Positions 17,001-25,753 of a stretch of DNA of 64,000 nucleotides are shown one piece after another. Within the stretch, counting starts at the first letter, position 1. Every line of letters begins with the position of its first letter. Origin of the DNA: Geomonas oryzisoli (GTDB lineage: Bacteria > Desulfobacterota > Desulfuromonadia > Geobacterales > Geobacteraceae); the NCBI RefSeq assembly GCF_018986915.1, contig NZ_CP076723.1, positions 2,699,501-2,763,500 on the forward strand, written 5' to 3'. The notes under the pieces were generated by a model. The model ran no database searches. It was not told the origin of the DNA and was given only the letters and a program-made list of their open reading frames with translations. A program made the position numbers and the translations under genes.

Positions 17001-18326
17001 TTACATCTTCCTGCCGCCCTCGGCAGCCCACTTCTCGAGCATGTCGGTGGTGACGGACTTCGGACGCTCGATGGCGTAGCCAAGACCGCGGTCCCAAGTG
17101 ATGTTGGCCATGCAGCCCAGAGCGCGGCCCACACCGAAGAGAACGGTGTAGAAGTCCCACTCCTTGAGGCCGTAGTACCACTGGATGACGCCGGACTGTG
17201 CGTCGACGTTCGGCCAGGGGTTCTTGGTCTTGCCGTGCTCGGTGAGGACGCCCGGGGCGGTCTCGAAGATCATGGCGACCAGCTTGAACAGCGGATCGTC
17301 CTTGAGGCCCGGGGTCTTGAGGCAGAACTCGCGCTGCGCGGTGTAGCGCGGGTCGGTCTTCCTGAGAACGGCGTGGCCGTAACCCGGAACAACCTGGCCG
17401 GCGTTGAGGGTATCCCAGAGAGCCTTGGTGACGTTCTCTTTGGTCGGCTCGGCGCCGTTGAGCTTCTTCTGGAACTCCATGATCCAGCCCAGAACTTCCT
17501 GGTTGGCAAGGCCGTGCAGCGGGCCTGCGAGGCCGTTCAGGCCTGCGGCGTACGCGTAGTACGGGTCGGAGAGGGCCGAGTGCACCAGGTGGGTGGTGTG
17601 GGCCGAAACGTTGCCGGACTCATGGTCGGAGTGGAGGATGAAGTACATCCTGGCCACGTCCTTGTACTGCTCGCTCTGACCGATCATGTGGGCGAAGTTG
17701 GCGCCCATGTCGAGTTTCGGATCGATGCCGATCTGCTTGTCACCGCGGTACTTCAGGTTGTAGATGAATGCGGCGAGAACCGGGATACGGGCGACGATGT
17801 CGCTGGCATCCTCGTACACGTACTCCCAGGCGTCCATCTTGTTGAACTTGCCGCCGCTGTAGAAGGCAGCGAACTTGGAGTCCTTCTGCATCGCCATGAT
17901 GCCGACGGAGAGCATGACCATCGGGTGGCTCTCTTTCGGGAGGGCGCGTACGGCGGTGTAGACGTACTCGGGCACAACCTGGCGGGTCTTGAACTCGGCC
18001 TCAACAGCGGCGACCTGGTCCAGGGTCGGAACTTCGCCGGTCAGCAGGAAGTACCAGAAGGACTCGACGGTCGGGTACTCGGAGCCGGCAGCTTTCGGCA
18101 GAGCCTCGAAGGTCTCCGGAATGGTCTTGCCGCGGAAACGGATGCCTTCCTGCGGGTCGAGATAGGAGATGTCGGTGACGAGCGACCTGATGTCGCGGGC
18201 GCCGCCGATGCACTGACCGATGTCCACCTTGTCGATTACGACGGAGCCGAACTCCTTGGTCAGCCTGGTGATACGGGGGCGGTGGGCCTGGATCTTCTCA
18301 AACAACTTCTCTTTTAATTGCGTCAT
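17001..18326 (-). CDS. gltA: citrate synthase, eukaryote-like type
   Basis: 441 residues, about the length of mature mitochondrial citrate synthase. It condenses acetyl-CoA and oxaloacetate to start the TCA cycle, the core of acetate oxidation in Geobacteraceae. GPLHGLANQEVLGWI carries the first catalytic His, GYGHAVLRKTDPRYTAQREF the second, and the Asp lies further on near WPNVDAQSG. These segments and WYYGLKEWDFYTVLFGVGRALG follow the mitochondrial pattern rather than E. coli GltA, as described for Geobacteraceae. AAGGAGA supports the start. An operator-like region lies upstream and a terminator downstream, so it is a single-gene unit. Confidence 0.96.
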   Translation of the reverse strand: MTQLKEKLFEKIQAHRPRITRLTKEFGSVVIDKVDIGQCIGGARDIRSLVTDISYLDPQEGIRFRGKTIPETFEALPKAAGSEYPTVESFWYFLLTGEVPTLDQVAAVEAEFKTRQVVPEYVYTAVRALPKESHPMVMLSVGIMAMQKDSKFAAFYSGGKFNKMDAWEYVYEDASDIVARIPVLAAFIYNLKYRGDKQIGIDPKLDMGANFAHMIGQSEQYKDVARMYFILHSDHESGNVSAHTTHLVHSALSDPYYAYAAGLNGLAGPLHGLANQEVLGWIMEFQKKLNGAEPTKENVTKALWDTLNAGQVVPGYGHAVLRKTDPRYTAQREFCLKTPGLKDDPLFKLVAMIFETAPGVLTEHGKTKNPWPNVDAQSGVIQWYYGLKEWDFYTVLFGVGRALGCMANITWDRGLGYAIERPKSVTTDMLEKWAAEGGRKM

Positions 18327-18439
18327 GTGCCAGATCTCCTTTGCTGTTGGGGTTGAGGTACATACGTTGAATTACAAATCGAATCGCCCGCTGACACCGT
18401 GCCGGTCGATTGACTACACTCGGCCGGTTGCGTGAGGTA

Positions 18440-18475
18440 GGTATACTGTATACAAAGATTTTTCAAATGTATACC
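18440..18475 (-). promoter_or_regulatory. probable gltA promoter with overlapping GTATAC operator repeats
   Basis: GTATACTGTATAC (18441-18453) is palindromic, and a second GTATAC lies at 18469-18474, one helical turn or two away. A possible minus-strand -35 TTGAAA (18466-18461) and -10 TATACC (18445-18440) overlap these repeats with 15-base spacing. A repressor bound here would block gltA. In Geobacter the repressor HgtR is known to control gltA; whether this matches its site was not checked. Confidence 0.55.
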
Positions 18476-18542
18476 ATTGCGCAGATCCAATTTCAACACA
18501 AAAAAATTGTGTTCTAGTATTTTGCATACATTTTAATTCACG

Positions 18543-19733
18543 CTAGAGCAGTACCAGTTCCTGGCTTGAGAAGGTGAGACGCTTAAGTCCCTGTTCGGAG
18601 AGATAAAAAGAATTTTCGATGCCGACTGCGCCCTCGCCGGGAAACACGAGTTTCGGCTCGAAGGCGAAGGCCATGCCTACCTGCAGGGTTTCATCGGCGA
18701 ACCCCTTCGCGATGAAAGGGTACTCGTCTATTTCAATGCCCAGACCGTGGCCGATGAAAGAGATCTGGTTGCCGGCAGTACCCATGAAGTGCTCCGCGTA
18801 CCCCATGCGCCGCGCCAGGTCGACGCAGGCGTCGTAGATCCCGCCCCAACTGGCCCCTTCCACCGCGAGTTCCACCATCAGCTCCTCGACGCGCAGCATG
18901 TCATCATAACCGCGCCGCATGCGATCCGACACCGAACCGATGGCGAACACCCTGGTCTGGTCCGCTAGGTAACCGTCGTAGCAGCTCGCCAGATCCACGA
19001 TGATCGGCTCATCGCGTCTGATCCTGTTGTAGCTGGCGCCGTGCCCGAAGGCGGGGGTGAGCCCCATTCCGCCCAGCGCGGTGTTGGTGCAGGCGGGAGC
19101 TGCGCCGTCCGCGCCGGCAAGGACCTGGACTGCGGAGAGTTCCCCGTTGAAGGCGCGCATCCGGACATACGACTGGTGCCCCTCCTGGCGGCCCACGCGT
19201 TCCAGTTCGGAGGCGAGTTCGACCTCGCTCATACCCTCGCGGATCACCTCCGTGGCGCGCCGGTACATTTTGTCGGCCTGGGTGCCGGCATCCTGCAGGA
19301 TGTGGATTTCGTAGTGGCTCTTGATCATGCGCACCCGCCTGATGGCGGGAGAGGCGTCCAGCGCCTGTGCGTTGGGAAACAGGGAGAGGTACTTCTGGTA
19401 GAGGTTGACCGGCAGGACGTCCAGTTCGAGCCCCAGACGTTGCGGCAGCGGGTGGCCGTGCTCGGTGAGGAGGCCGGCCAACTGGTTTAGGGAAGGAAGC
19501 GGGACCACGTGGGCGAGCCCGCTCTCCATGCGCGCCCGCATGAAATCCCTGCGCACGAGGTAGAGCGGAGCGCCGGACGCGGGGACGTAGAGCACACCGG
19601 TCTGCACGGTTCCGGTGAAATAGAAAAGATCGGCGTTTTGCACCATGAGGACCGCGTCCATGCCCGCGGCCGCCATTTCGACTTGCAGTTTCCTGTAGCG
19701 GTATTCCAGTTCATTCTTCGGCGTAAGCCGCAT
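18543..19733 (-). CDS. M24-family metallopeptidase (Xaa-Pro peptidase-like)
   Basis: 396 residues from ATG 19733 (GGGGAGGGG upstream). The N-terminal creatinase-type domain (~1-140) contains MVQNADLFYFTGTVQTGVL, followed by a pita-bread fold. Metal ligands can be matched: Asp in EPIIVDLASCYDGYLADQTR (two Asp), His in ISFIGHGLGIEIDEYP, Glu in FAFEPKLVFPGEGAVGIEN. It probably removes N-terminal residues next to proline. Gap of ~130 bases to the upstream acyl-CoA synthetase. Confidence 0.9.
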   Translation of the reverse strand: MRLTPKNELEYRYRKLQVEMAAAGMDAVLMVQNADLFYFTGTVQTGVLYVPASGAPLYLVRRDFMRARMESGLAHVVPLPSLNQLAGLLTEHGHPLPQRLGLELDVLPVNLYQKYLSLFPNAQALDASPAIRRVRMIKSHYEIHILQDAGTQADKMYRRATEVIREGMSEVELASELERVGRQEGHQSYVRMRAFNGELSAVQVLAGADGAAPACTNTALGGMGLTPAFGHGASYNRIRRDEPIIVDLASCYDGYLADQTRVFAIGSVSDRMRRGYDDMLRVEELMVELAVEGASWGGIYDACVDLARRMGYAEHFMGTAGNQISFIGHGLGIEIDEYPFIAKGFADETLQVGMAFAFEPKLVFPGEGAVGIENSFYLSEQGLKRLTFSSQELVLL

Positions 19734-19860
19734 ATCCCCTCCCCTCTCCCCATGAGCAGGACTCATGAGGAGGAGAAGGAAAGATAACTCACAATCGGTA
19801 CCGCGTCAACCCCCGCAGGTCAATGAGATCAAGGGGTTATTAGAAAAGCTATCCTGCGGA

Positions 19861-21510
19861 TCAGACATTTTCTTCCAGCTGCAGCTCGCGGATCGCCATC
19901 TCGCGCAGTTTGAACTTCTGGATCTTGCCGCTGGCGGTCATCGGGTAGGAGTCGACGAAGCGGACGTACTTCGGGATCTTGTAGTTGGCGATCCTGCCGC
20001 GGCAGAACTCCTTCACCTCCTCCTCGGTCATCTCGCACCCCTGTTTCAGGACGATGGCAGCCATCACCTGCTCGCCGTACTTGCGGTCCGGCACCCCGTA
20101 GACCTGGATGTCCGAAATCTTGGCATGGGTGTAGAGGAACTCCTCGATCTCGCGCGGGTAGATATTCTCGCCGCCGCGGATGATCATGTTCTTGATCCTG
20201 CCGGTGATCTTGCAGTAGCCGTTCTCGTCCATGACGGCCAAGTCACCGGTATGCAGCCAGCCGTCGGCGTCGATCGCCTTGGCGGTCTCCTCCGGCATCT
20301 TGTAGTACCCCTTCATGACCAGGTAGCCGCGGGTGCAGAGTTCCCCCTGCTTGCCCGGGGGGAGTTCCGCTCCGGTCTCGATGTCGACGATCTTCAGCTC
20401 GACGTTGGGGAGCACGCGCCCCACCGTGGCCACCTTCAGCTCGATGGGGTCGTCGGTGCGGGTCTGGGTGATGACCGGCGAGGATTCGGTCTGGCCGTAG
20501 GCGATGGTGATCTCGCTGGCGTGCATGTCGCGGATCACGCGCCGCATCACCTCGATGGGGCAGTTGGAGCCGGCCATGATCCCGGTCCTAAGCGACGTGA
20601 GGTCAAATTCCGCGAAACGGGGGTGCTCCAGTTCCGCGATGAACATGGTGGGGACGCCGTGCACGGCGGTGCAGCGCTCCTGCTCGATGGCCTGCAGCAC
20701 CTTGAGCGGGTCGAAGATCTCCACCGGGACCATGGTGGTGCCGTGGGTGACGCAGGCCATGACGCCCAGCACGCAGCCGAAGCAGTGGAAGAACGGGACC
20801 GGAATGCAGAGACGGTCCTTCTCGGTGAAGCGCATGCACTCGCCGATGTTGAAGCCGTTGTTGACCACGTTGTGGTGGGTCAGCATGACCCCTTTCGGGA
20901 ACCCGGTGGTGCCGGAGGTGTACTGCATGTTGATCACGTCGTGGATGGAGAGGGTCCGCTCGACCGCCTCCAGTTCGGTGTCGGCAACCTGCGCGCCCAG
21001 CTCGACGATATGCTCGAAGTTGATCATCCCGTCGGGAGCCCCGTCGCCGATGAATACCACGTGTTTCAGAAAGGGAAGCGTGGTGCTCGAGAGCTCGCCG
21101 GGTCTGCTGGCGGCAAGTTCCGGGACCACGCTCGCCAGCGTCTCTATATAATTGGTGTCCTTGAACCCCTGCACCAGGAAGAGCACGCTGGAGTCGGATT
21201 GTTTCAGCAGGTACTCAAGCTCCGCCGATTTGTAGCTGGTGTTGACCGTTACCAGCACCGCACCGATTTTGGCGGTGGCGAACTGCAGCGTCACCCACTC
21301 CGGCACGTTGTAGGCCCAGATGGCGAGGTGATCCCCCTTCTTCACCCCCATGCGCAACAGCCCCTTGGCCACCAGCCGGCACCGCTCGTTGAACTCGCGG
21401 TAGGTGTAGCGCAGACCGCGCTCGACGTAGACCAGCGCCTCGTTATCCGGATATTTTCCGGCTATGTCATCCAAAAGCGCCCCGACCGTCAAATTGATCT
21501 CTTTCGACAT
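19861..21510 (-). CDS. AMP-forming acyl-CoA synthetase
   Basis: 549 residues. It activates a carboxylic (probably fatty) acid to acyl-AMP and then acyl-CoA. Motifs in order: YTSGTTGFPKGVMLTH (P-loop), IAYGQTESSPV, YLVMKGYYKMPEETAK, HTGDLAVMDENGYCKITGRIKNMIIRGGENIYPREIE, and the catalytic Lys in MTASGKIQKFKLRE. This pattern fits medium/long-chain acyl-CoA synthetases (FadD/AlkK-like); substrate is not certain. It has a promoter upstream and may be co-transcribed with the peptidase gene. Confidence 0.93.
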   Translation of the reverse strand: MSKEINLTVGALLDDIAGKYPDNEALVYVERGLRYTYREFNERCRLVAKGLLRMGVKKGDHLAIWAYNVPEWVTLQFATAKIGAVLVTVNTSYKSAELEYLLKQSDSSVLFLVQGFKDTNYIETLASVVPELAASRPGELSSTTLPFLKHVVFIGDGAPDGMINFEHIVELGAQVADTELEAVERTLSIHDVINMQYTSGTTGFPKGVMLTHHNVVNNGFNIGECMRFTEKDRLCIPVPFFHCFGCVLGVMACVTHGTTMVPVEIFDPLKVLQAIEQERCTAVHGVPTMFIAELEHPRFAEFDLTSLRTGIMAGSNCPIEVMRRVIRDMHASEITIAYGQTESSPVITQTRTDDPIELKVATVGRVLPNVELKIVDIETGAELPPGKQGELCTRGYLVMKGYYKMPEETAKAIDADGWLHTGDLAVMDENGYCKITGRIKNMIIRGGENIYPREIEEFLYTHAKISDIQVYGVPDRKYGEQVMAAIVLKQGCEMTEEEVKEFCRGRIANYKIPKYVRFVDSYPMTASGKIQKFKLREMAIRELQLEENV

Positions 21511-21586
21511 GATCCCCCCTACTGTTTCTTCACATCAAACAGTCGTTCGCGTAAAAACAACTCATTGGAAATAAAAGGTTTTACCA

Positions 21587-21614
21587 ATTAACACAGCCTT
21601 CTGTGGCATGTCAA
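21587..21614 (-). promoter_or_regulatory. sigma-70-like promoter of the acyl-CoA synthetase gene
   Basis: TTGACA (21614-21609) followed after 16 bases by GTTAAT (21592-21587) on the minus strand, about 77 bases before the start codon. Confidence 0.6.
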
Positions 21615-21952
21615 GAATTAAGGGATGCCGATCATTTGTTCGGTGGCTGTCAACAACGACATCGCGGAGGGCGGCCCGCAAGAAGGTGCGCCAGCGCCCT
21701 ACGCCCTGCAGAAAATGCTTGACACACTTTTTATCCGCGAGACCGGGTGTTTAGCGTAAGCTACTGAAATCATTGATGGTGCAACAGAAACTTCGTTACG
21801 GTGACGGTGCCTATTCTGTAGGCAATCTGCAGAGGCGGGCAATTTACAAAGGCTTTTCCCTGTCTTCAACGTCTTTTCCACAGCGCTTTCCACAAACGGT
21901 GTGGACCAGAGAGAAAAAACAGAATTTGAAGCGTGACTTTAGATAGTTAGAA
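21615..21952. other. intergenic region without a supported gene
   Basis: About 340 bases of mixed composition between the synthetase promoter and the second repeat array. A plus-strand TTGACA at ~21719 has no matching -10 and nothing to drive. I see no gene or recognisable RNA. Confidence 0.5.
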
Positions 21953-22468
21953 CAAAACAGCTGTTACGCAAAGAACGCAAAGCATGCGCAGAGTTCACGA
22001 AGGGAGTCTTTGGGGTTACCCCAAAGTCCCAGGTTCTTCTTTCCGTACTTTGCGGATCCCCAGGGTTCTTCGCGCTATGGCTTTTAAAGGAGTTACGCAA
22101 AGCACGTGAAGCAGGCGCAAAGGTCACGAAGAGAGCGTTTGGCTTTACCCTAAAGTCTTAGGTCTTCTTTCCGTACTTTGCGGATACCCGGCGTTCTTTG
22201 CGCAACAGCTTTTAAAGCAGTTACGCAAAGTGCGCGAAGCAGGCGCCAAGATCACGAAGAGAGCGTTTGGTTTTACCCTAAAGTCTTAGGTCTTCTTTCC
22301 GTACTTTGCGGATACTCGGTGCTCTTCGCGCAACAGCTTTTAAAGCAGTTACGCAAAGTGCGTGAAGCAGGCGCAAAGGTCACGAAGAGAGCGTTTGGTT
22401 TTACCCTAAAGTCTTAGGTCTTCTTTCCATACTTTGCGGGTACCCGGCGTTCTTTGCGCAACTGCTTT
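21953..22468. repeat. array of four tandem 128-bp palindromic repeat units (family A, second subfamily)
   Basis: Units are phased at about 21953, 22081, 22209 and 22337, ending near 22465, with exact 128-bp steps. Ends are TTTAAAGCAGTTACGCAAAG and its imperfect complement CTTTGCGCAACTGCTTTT. The centre differs from the 4960 array (ACCCTAAAGTCTTAGGTCTTC in place of AACCCAAAATCCTTC), and copies resemble each other more than the other array. Confidence 0.92.
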
Positions 22469-22487
22469 TGGGAATTGGTTCGACCAG

Positions 22488-23456
22488 CTAAAGTCCGTTC
22501 ACCACGTTCTGCAGGGTGCCTGCGAGGAAAGCGGAAATGTTGCCGGCAGTCGTCGCCATGAGGCGGCGCCGGGCGGCAAGGGTGGCCCAGGCGATATGGG
22601 GGGTGATGATGCAGTTTTTCGCGCTCAGCAGCGGGCTGTCGGCGGGAATAGGCTCGATGGCGGCGACGTCGACGGCGGCCCCGGCTATCACCCCGGCGTT
22701 GAGCGCATCGGCCAGGTCGCGCTCATTCACCAACCCGCCGCGCGAGGTGTTGATGAGCAGCGCGTGGGGCTGCATGAGCCGGAGACGGGCCGCATCGACC
22801 ACCCCTTCGTTTTCCGCCGTCAGCGGGCAGTGCAGGCTGACCACATCCGCCCTGGCAAAGAGTTCGTCCAACTCGAGCCACTGCACCGCCATCCCGTCCG
22901 GCGCCACCTTGCGGCGCGGGTTGCAGGCGAGAATCTCCATCCCAAGCGCAGCGGCAACGGCAGCGACCCGGGCACCGATCCGCCCCAACCCGACGATACC
23001 GAGCGACCTCCCCTTCAGTTCGGTGAGCGGCTGCGCCACCAGGGTGAAATCGGCCGAACGGGTCCACTCCCCCCGCTGCACCGCGGCGTCGTACTGGGCC
23101 ACCCGGTTGGTCAGCTCCAATAGCAGGGCGACGGCGTGCTGCGCCACCGAATCGCTGCCGTACTCCGGGACGTTGACCACCGGGATGCCCAGTTCCGCCG
23201 ACCGCGCGAGGTCCACCACGTTGTAGCCGGTCGCCAGCACGCAGACCAGCCGCAGCTCGGGCAACTGCGACAGGGTCGCCGCGGACAGCCGGGTCTTGTT
23301 GGTAAGCACGATCTGCGCGCCGCGGCAGCGCTCCAGCACCAGCTCCTCGGGGGTGCGCTCGTGCACCACCAGCTCCCCGAAGGCGGCGACCTCGTCCCAA
23401 GGGTTGTCGCCGGGGTTCAGGGTATAGCCATCCAGCACCACGATCTTCACGGGCAC
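22488..23456 (-). CDS. D-2-hydroxyacid dehydrogenase
   Basis: 322 residues, NAD(P)-dependent. The nucleotide motif GRSLGIVGLGRIGARVA is at ~145-160. The substrate/catalytic Arg, Glu and His are in the order typical of the family: INTSRGGLVNE (Arg), the Glu around DVAAIEPIP, and ITPHIAWAT (His). The PHIAW and GYNVVDL segments resemble glycerate dehydrogenase/hydroxypyruvate reductase. It could reduce a 2-oxoacid such as hydroxypyruvate. The gap to the DUF502 gene is 4 bases, so the two are co-transcribed. Confidence 0.92.
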   Translation of the reverse strand: MPVKIVVLDGYTLNPGDNPWDEVAAFGELVVHERTPEELVLERCRGAQIVLTNKTRLSAATLSQLPELRLVCVLATGYNVVDLARSAELGIPVVNVPEYGSDSVAQHAVALLLELTNRVAQYDAAVQRGEWTRSADFTLVAQPLTELKGRSLGIVGLGRIGARVAAVAAALGMEILACNPRRKVAPDGMAVQWLELDELFARADVVSLHCPLTAENEGVVDAARLRLMQPHALLINTSRGGLVNERDLADALNAGVIAGAAVDVAAIEPIPADSPLLSAKNCIITPHIAWATLAARRRLMATTAGNISAFLAGTLQNVVNGL

Positions 23457-23460
23457 CTCC

Positions 23461-24063
23461 CTAGTGCACCACCACGCCGCCGGAAACCACGAATTTCACC
23501 GCATCCTCGACGCTCATGCCGCAGTCGTACACCTCCGACTCCCGGAAGAACAGGGCAAAGCCCGAGGTGGGGTTGGGCATGGTCGGGACGTAGACCACCA
23601 CCAGCTTCTCGCCGTCGCGCTCCACCTCGGCCGTCACGAAGCCGACGGCACGGACGCCGGTGCGGGGCCATTCGACGAAGACGGCCCTGCGGTAGGAGGT
23701 CTTCCCCTCCTTGAACACCTGGGTCAGCTGCTTGCTGGAGTTGTAGATCGACTTCACCAGGGGAATGCGGGAGAAAAGCTCGTCCCACCACCTGAGGATC
23801 CTGGTCCCCATCACGTTGGTCGCGAGCAGACCGGAGAGGTAGATGACGATGACGCCGGTCAGCATCCCCAGTCCGGGGATGTACGAGTGGTCGTTGATGA
23901 GCGCGGCCAGCAGCGAGTCGAGGTAGCTCCCCAGGATGCCGTCGGCGAAGTTGAACAGGAACTTCAGGATGAATATGGTGATGCCCAGGGGTACCACCAC
24001 GAACAGCCCGGTGATGAATTTCCCCTTGAAATGCTTGATGATGTTCTCCACTTGTGCCTCCAT
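23461..24063 (-). CDS. DUF502 membrane protein
   Basis: 200 residues from ATG 24063. Two membrane segments (FITGLFVVVPLGITIFILKFLF, LGMLTGVIVIYLSGLLATNVMG) are followed by RIPLVKSIYNSSKQLTQVF, the conserved DUF502 motif, and VVVYVPTMPNPTSGFALFF near the C-terminus. The start was chosen because the DUF502 domain begins immediately; the longer frame runs into repeat DNA. Function unknown. Confidence 0.9.
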   Translation of the reverse strand: MEAQVENIIKHFKGKFITGLFVVVPLGITIFILKFLFNFADGILGSYLDSLLAALINDHSYIPGLGMLTGVIVIYLSGLLATNVMGTRILRWWDELFSRIPLVKSIYNSSKQLTQVFKEGKTSYRRAVFVEWPRTGVRAVGFVTAEVERDGEKLVVVYVPTMPNPTSGFALFFRESEVYDCGMSVEDAVKFVVSGGVVVH

Positions 24064-24195
24064 GATGGACTTCGTCTGCGTTATGCAACAAAGTGGCCGC
24101 AGTGTCAACGCTTTTGGATGCGCCAGAAGGGACTGGCTCCGACAGTGCCATTCCCTCTCACGGAACGCTCCTTTCAACTCAGCCTGCATGCACGC

Positions 24196-24298
24196 TCCCC
24201 CCTTTGCGAAGGGGGGCGGGGGGATTTAGCCCAGGTAGCCATGGCACCCTGGACTGCTACAGCGTCACCCCCCCTAAATCCCCCTTTGCGAAGGGGGG
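24196..24298. repeat. inverted repeat with two CCCCCTTTGCGAAGGGGG hairpins
   Basis: A hairpin core CCCCCTTTGCGAAGGGGG occurs at ~24197-24216 and again at ~24280-24298, flanked inward by GGGGGATTTAG and CTAAATCCCCC, so the whole ~100 bases is also an inverted repeat. It is an intergenic palindrome of a third type, located upstream of ctpA. Confidence 0.85.
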
Positions 24299-24394
24299 AC
24301 TTTTGAGCCAAATGGAGTTGACAACCACAAGGGCAAAAACATACAGTAGCACGTTACGGATTTATCCCCCCATCCCACGTCAAAGGCTCCCTCG

Positions 24395-25753
24395 ATGTTG
24401 AAAAAAGCGTTCGCCATATCCGCTATCGCCGCCGTCCTCGCCGCCATCTTTTTCGTCGCGCCACTACTGGACAAGGAAGAGCGCGCCCGCAGAAGCGAGG
24501 CGGAGTACGTCTCCATGTTCAAAGAAGTAGTCGACATCGTCAAGGAGAGCTACGTCGACAAAGTCGACGACAAGAAGCTCATGACCGGCGCCATCAACGG
24601 GATGCTGGCCGCGCTCGACCCGCACAGCACCTACCTCCCGGTCACGGAGTACTCCGAGATGAAAGTGCACATGGCAGGCGCCTTCGGCGGCCTCGGCATC
24701 GAGCTGGACATGCGTAACGGCAAGCTCATGGTGAACGCCCCCATCGAGGACACCCCGGCCTTCCGGGCCGGCATCCTGGCCGGGGACCATATCTTCCAGA
24801 TCGACGGGAAGCCGACCAAGGACCTTCCCATCAACGAGTGCGTAAGCCGGATGCGCGGCACCCCCGGAACCCAGGTCACCCTCACCATCATCAGGGAAGG
24901 GGCAGCGCAACCGCTCACCTTCCGTCTGACCCGCGCCATCATAAAGACCAAGAGCCTCAAGGCCCGCCTCCTCGAGTCCGGTTACGGCTACGTTCGCATC
25001 GCCGAATTCCAGGAGCGGACCGGCGAGGACTTCGAGAAGGCACTGAAGACGCTGGCAGCCGACAACGGCGCCCCCCTCTCCGGCCTCATCCTGGACCTGC
25101 GCTACAACCCCGGCGGGCTGGTGGACCAGGCGTACCGCGTGGCCGACCGGTTCATAGGCGAAGGGCTCACCAACGGCGACATCGTCACCACCAAGGGGCG
25201 CGACGCCGCCTCGGTGCACACCCTGACCGCCACCATCGGGGAAAAAGAACCCAAGTACCCCATGGTGGTGCTGATCAACGGCGGCTCCGCCTCCGCTTCC
25301 GAGATCGTCGCGGGCGCGCTGCAGGATCACAAGCGCGCGGTGATCATGGGTACCCAGAGCTTCGGCAAGGGGAGTGTGCAATCCATCATGACCCTGAACA
25401 ACGGTGACGGACTGAAACTGACCACCGCCCGTTACTACACCCCGAGCGGCCGCTCCATCCAGGCCAAGGGGATCACCCCCGACATCGTGGTCGAATTCGC
25501 CAAGCCGACGGCAGCAAAGAAAGAGAAAGAGCAGGAGGTCCGCGAGCAGGACCTCGACGGCCACATGCAGGAAGTGCCCGAGACCAAGGCTCCCGCGCCG
25601 GCCAAGCCCGTCCACCCGGTCCTTTTGCCCCGCGTGAACGGCGCCGGCAAGGAGCTGAGCGAAGAAGAACTGCTGCAAAAGGACAACCAGCTCGCCCGCG
25701 CCCTCGAGCTCATCAAGGGAGTGAACGTCCTCAAAAAAGGTCTGCTCCGTTGA
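24395..25753 (+). CDS. ctpA: S41 carboxy-terminal processing protease
   Basis: 452 residues. An N-terminal membrane or signal segment (FAISAIAAVLAAIFFVAPLL) anchors it in the envelope. The PDZ domain (~95-175) contains FGGLGIELDMRNGKLMVNAPIEDTPA and the protease core LDLRYNPGGLVDQAYRVAD. The catalytic Ser lies in INGGSASASEIVAGAL and the Lys in GTQSFGKGSVQ, about 25 residues apart as in CtpA. A Lys/Pro/Glu-rich C-terminal extension (~370-420) precedes a final helix. It overlaps the miaA start by four bases, so translation is coupled. Confidence 0.95.
   Translation: MLKKAFAISAIAAVLAAIFFVAPLLDKEERARRSEAEYVSMFKEVVDIVKESYVDKVDDKKLMTGAINGMLAALDPHSTYLPVTEYSEMKVHMAGAFGGLGIELDMRNGKLMVNAPIEDTPAFRAGILAGDHIFQIDGKPTKDLPINECVSRMRGTPGTQVTLTIIREGAAQPLTFRLTRAIIKTKSLKARLLESGYGYVRIAEFQERTGEDFEKALKTLAADNGAPLSGLILDLRYNPGGLVDQAYRVADRFIGEGLTNGDIVTTKGRDAASVHTLTATIGEKEPKYPMVVLINGGSASASEIVAGALQDHKRAVIMGTQSFGKGSVQSIMTLNNGDGLKLTTARYYTPSGRSIQAKGITPDIVVEFAKPTAAKKEKEQEVREQDLDGHMQEVPETKAPAPAKPVHPVLLPRVNGAGKELSEEELLQKDNQLARALELIKGVNVLKKGLLR

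Noticed and set aside
24064-24189. N-terminal extension of the DUF502 protein to 24189
   Set aside because: The added residues are Cys/His/Arg-rich, lie partly next to the inverted repeat, and precede a complete DUF502 domain.
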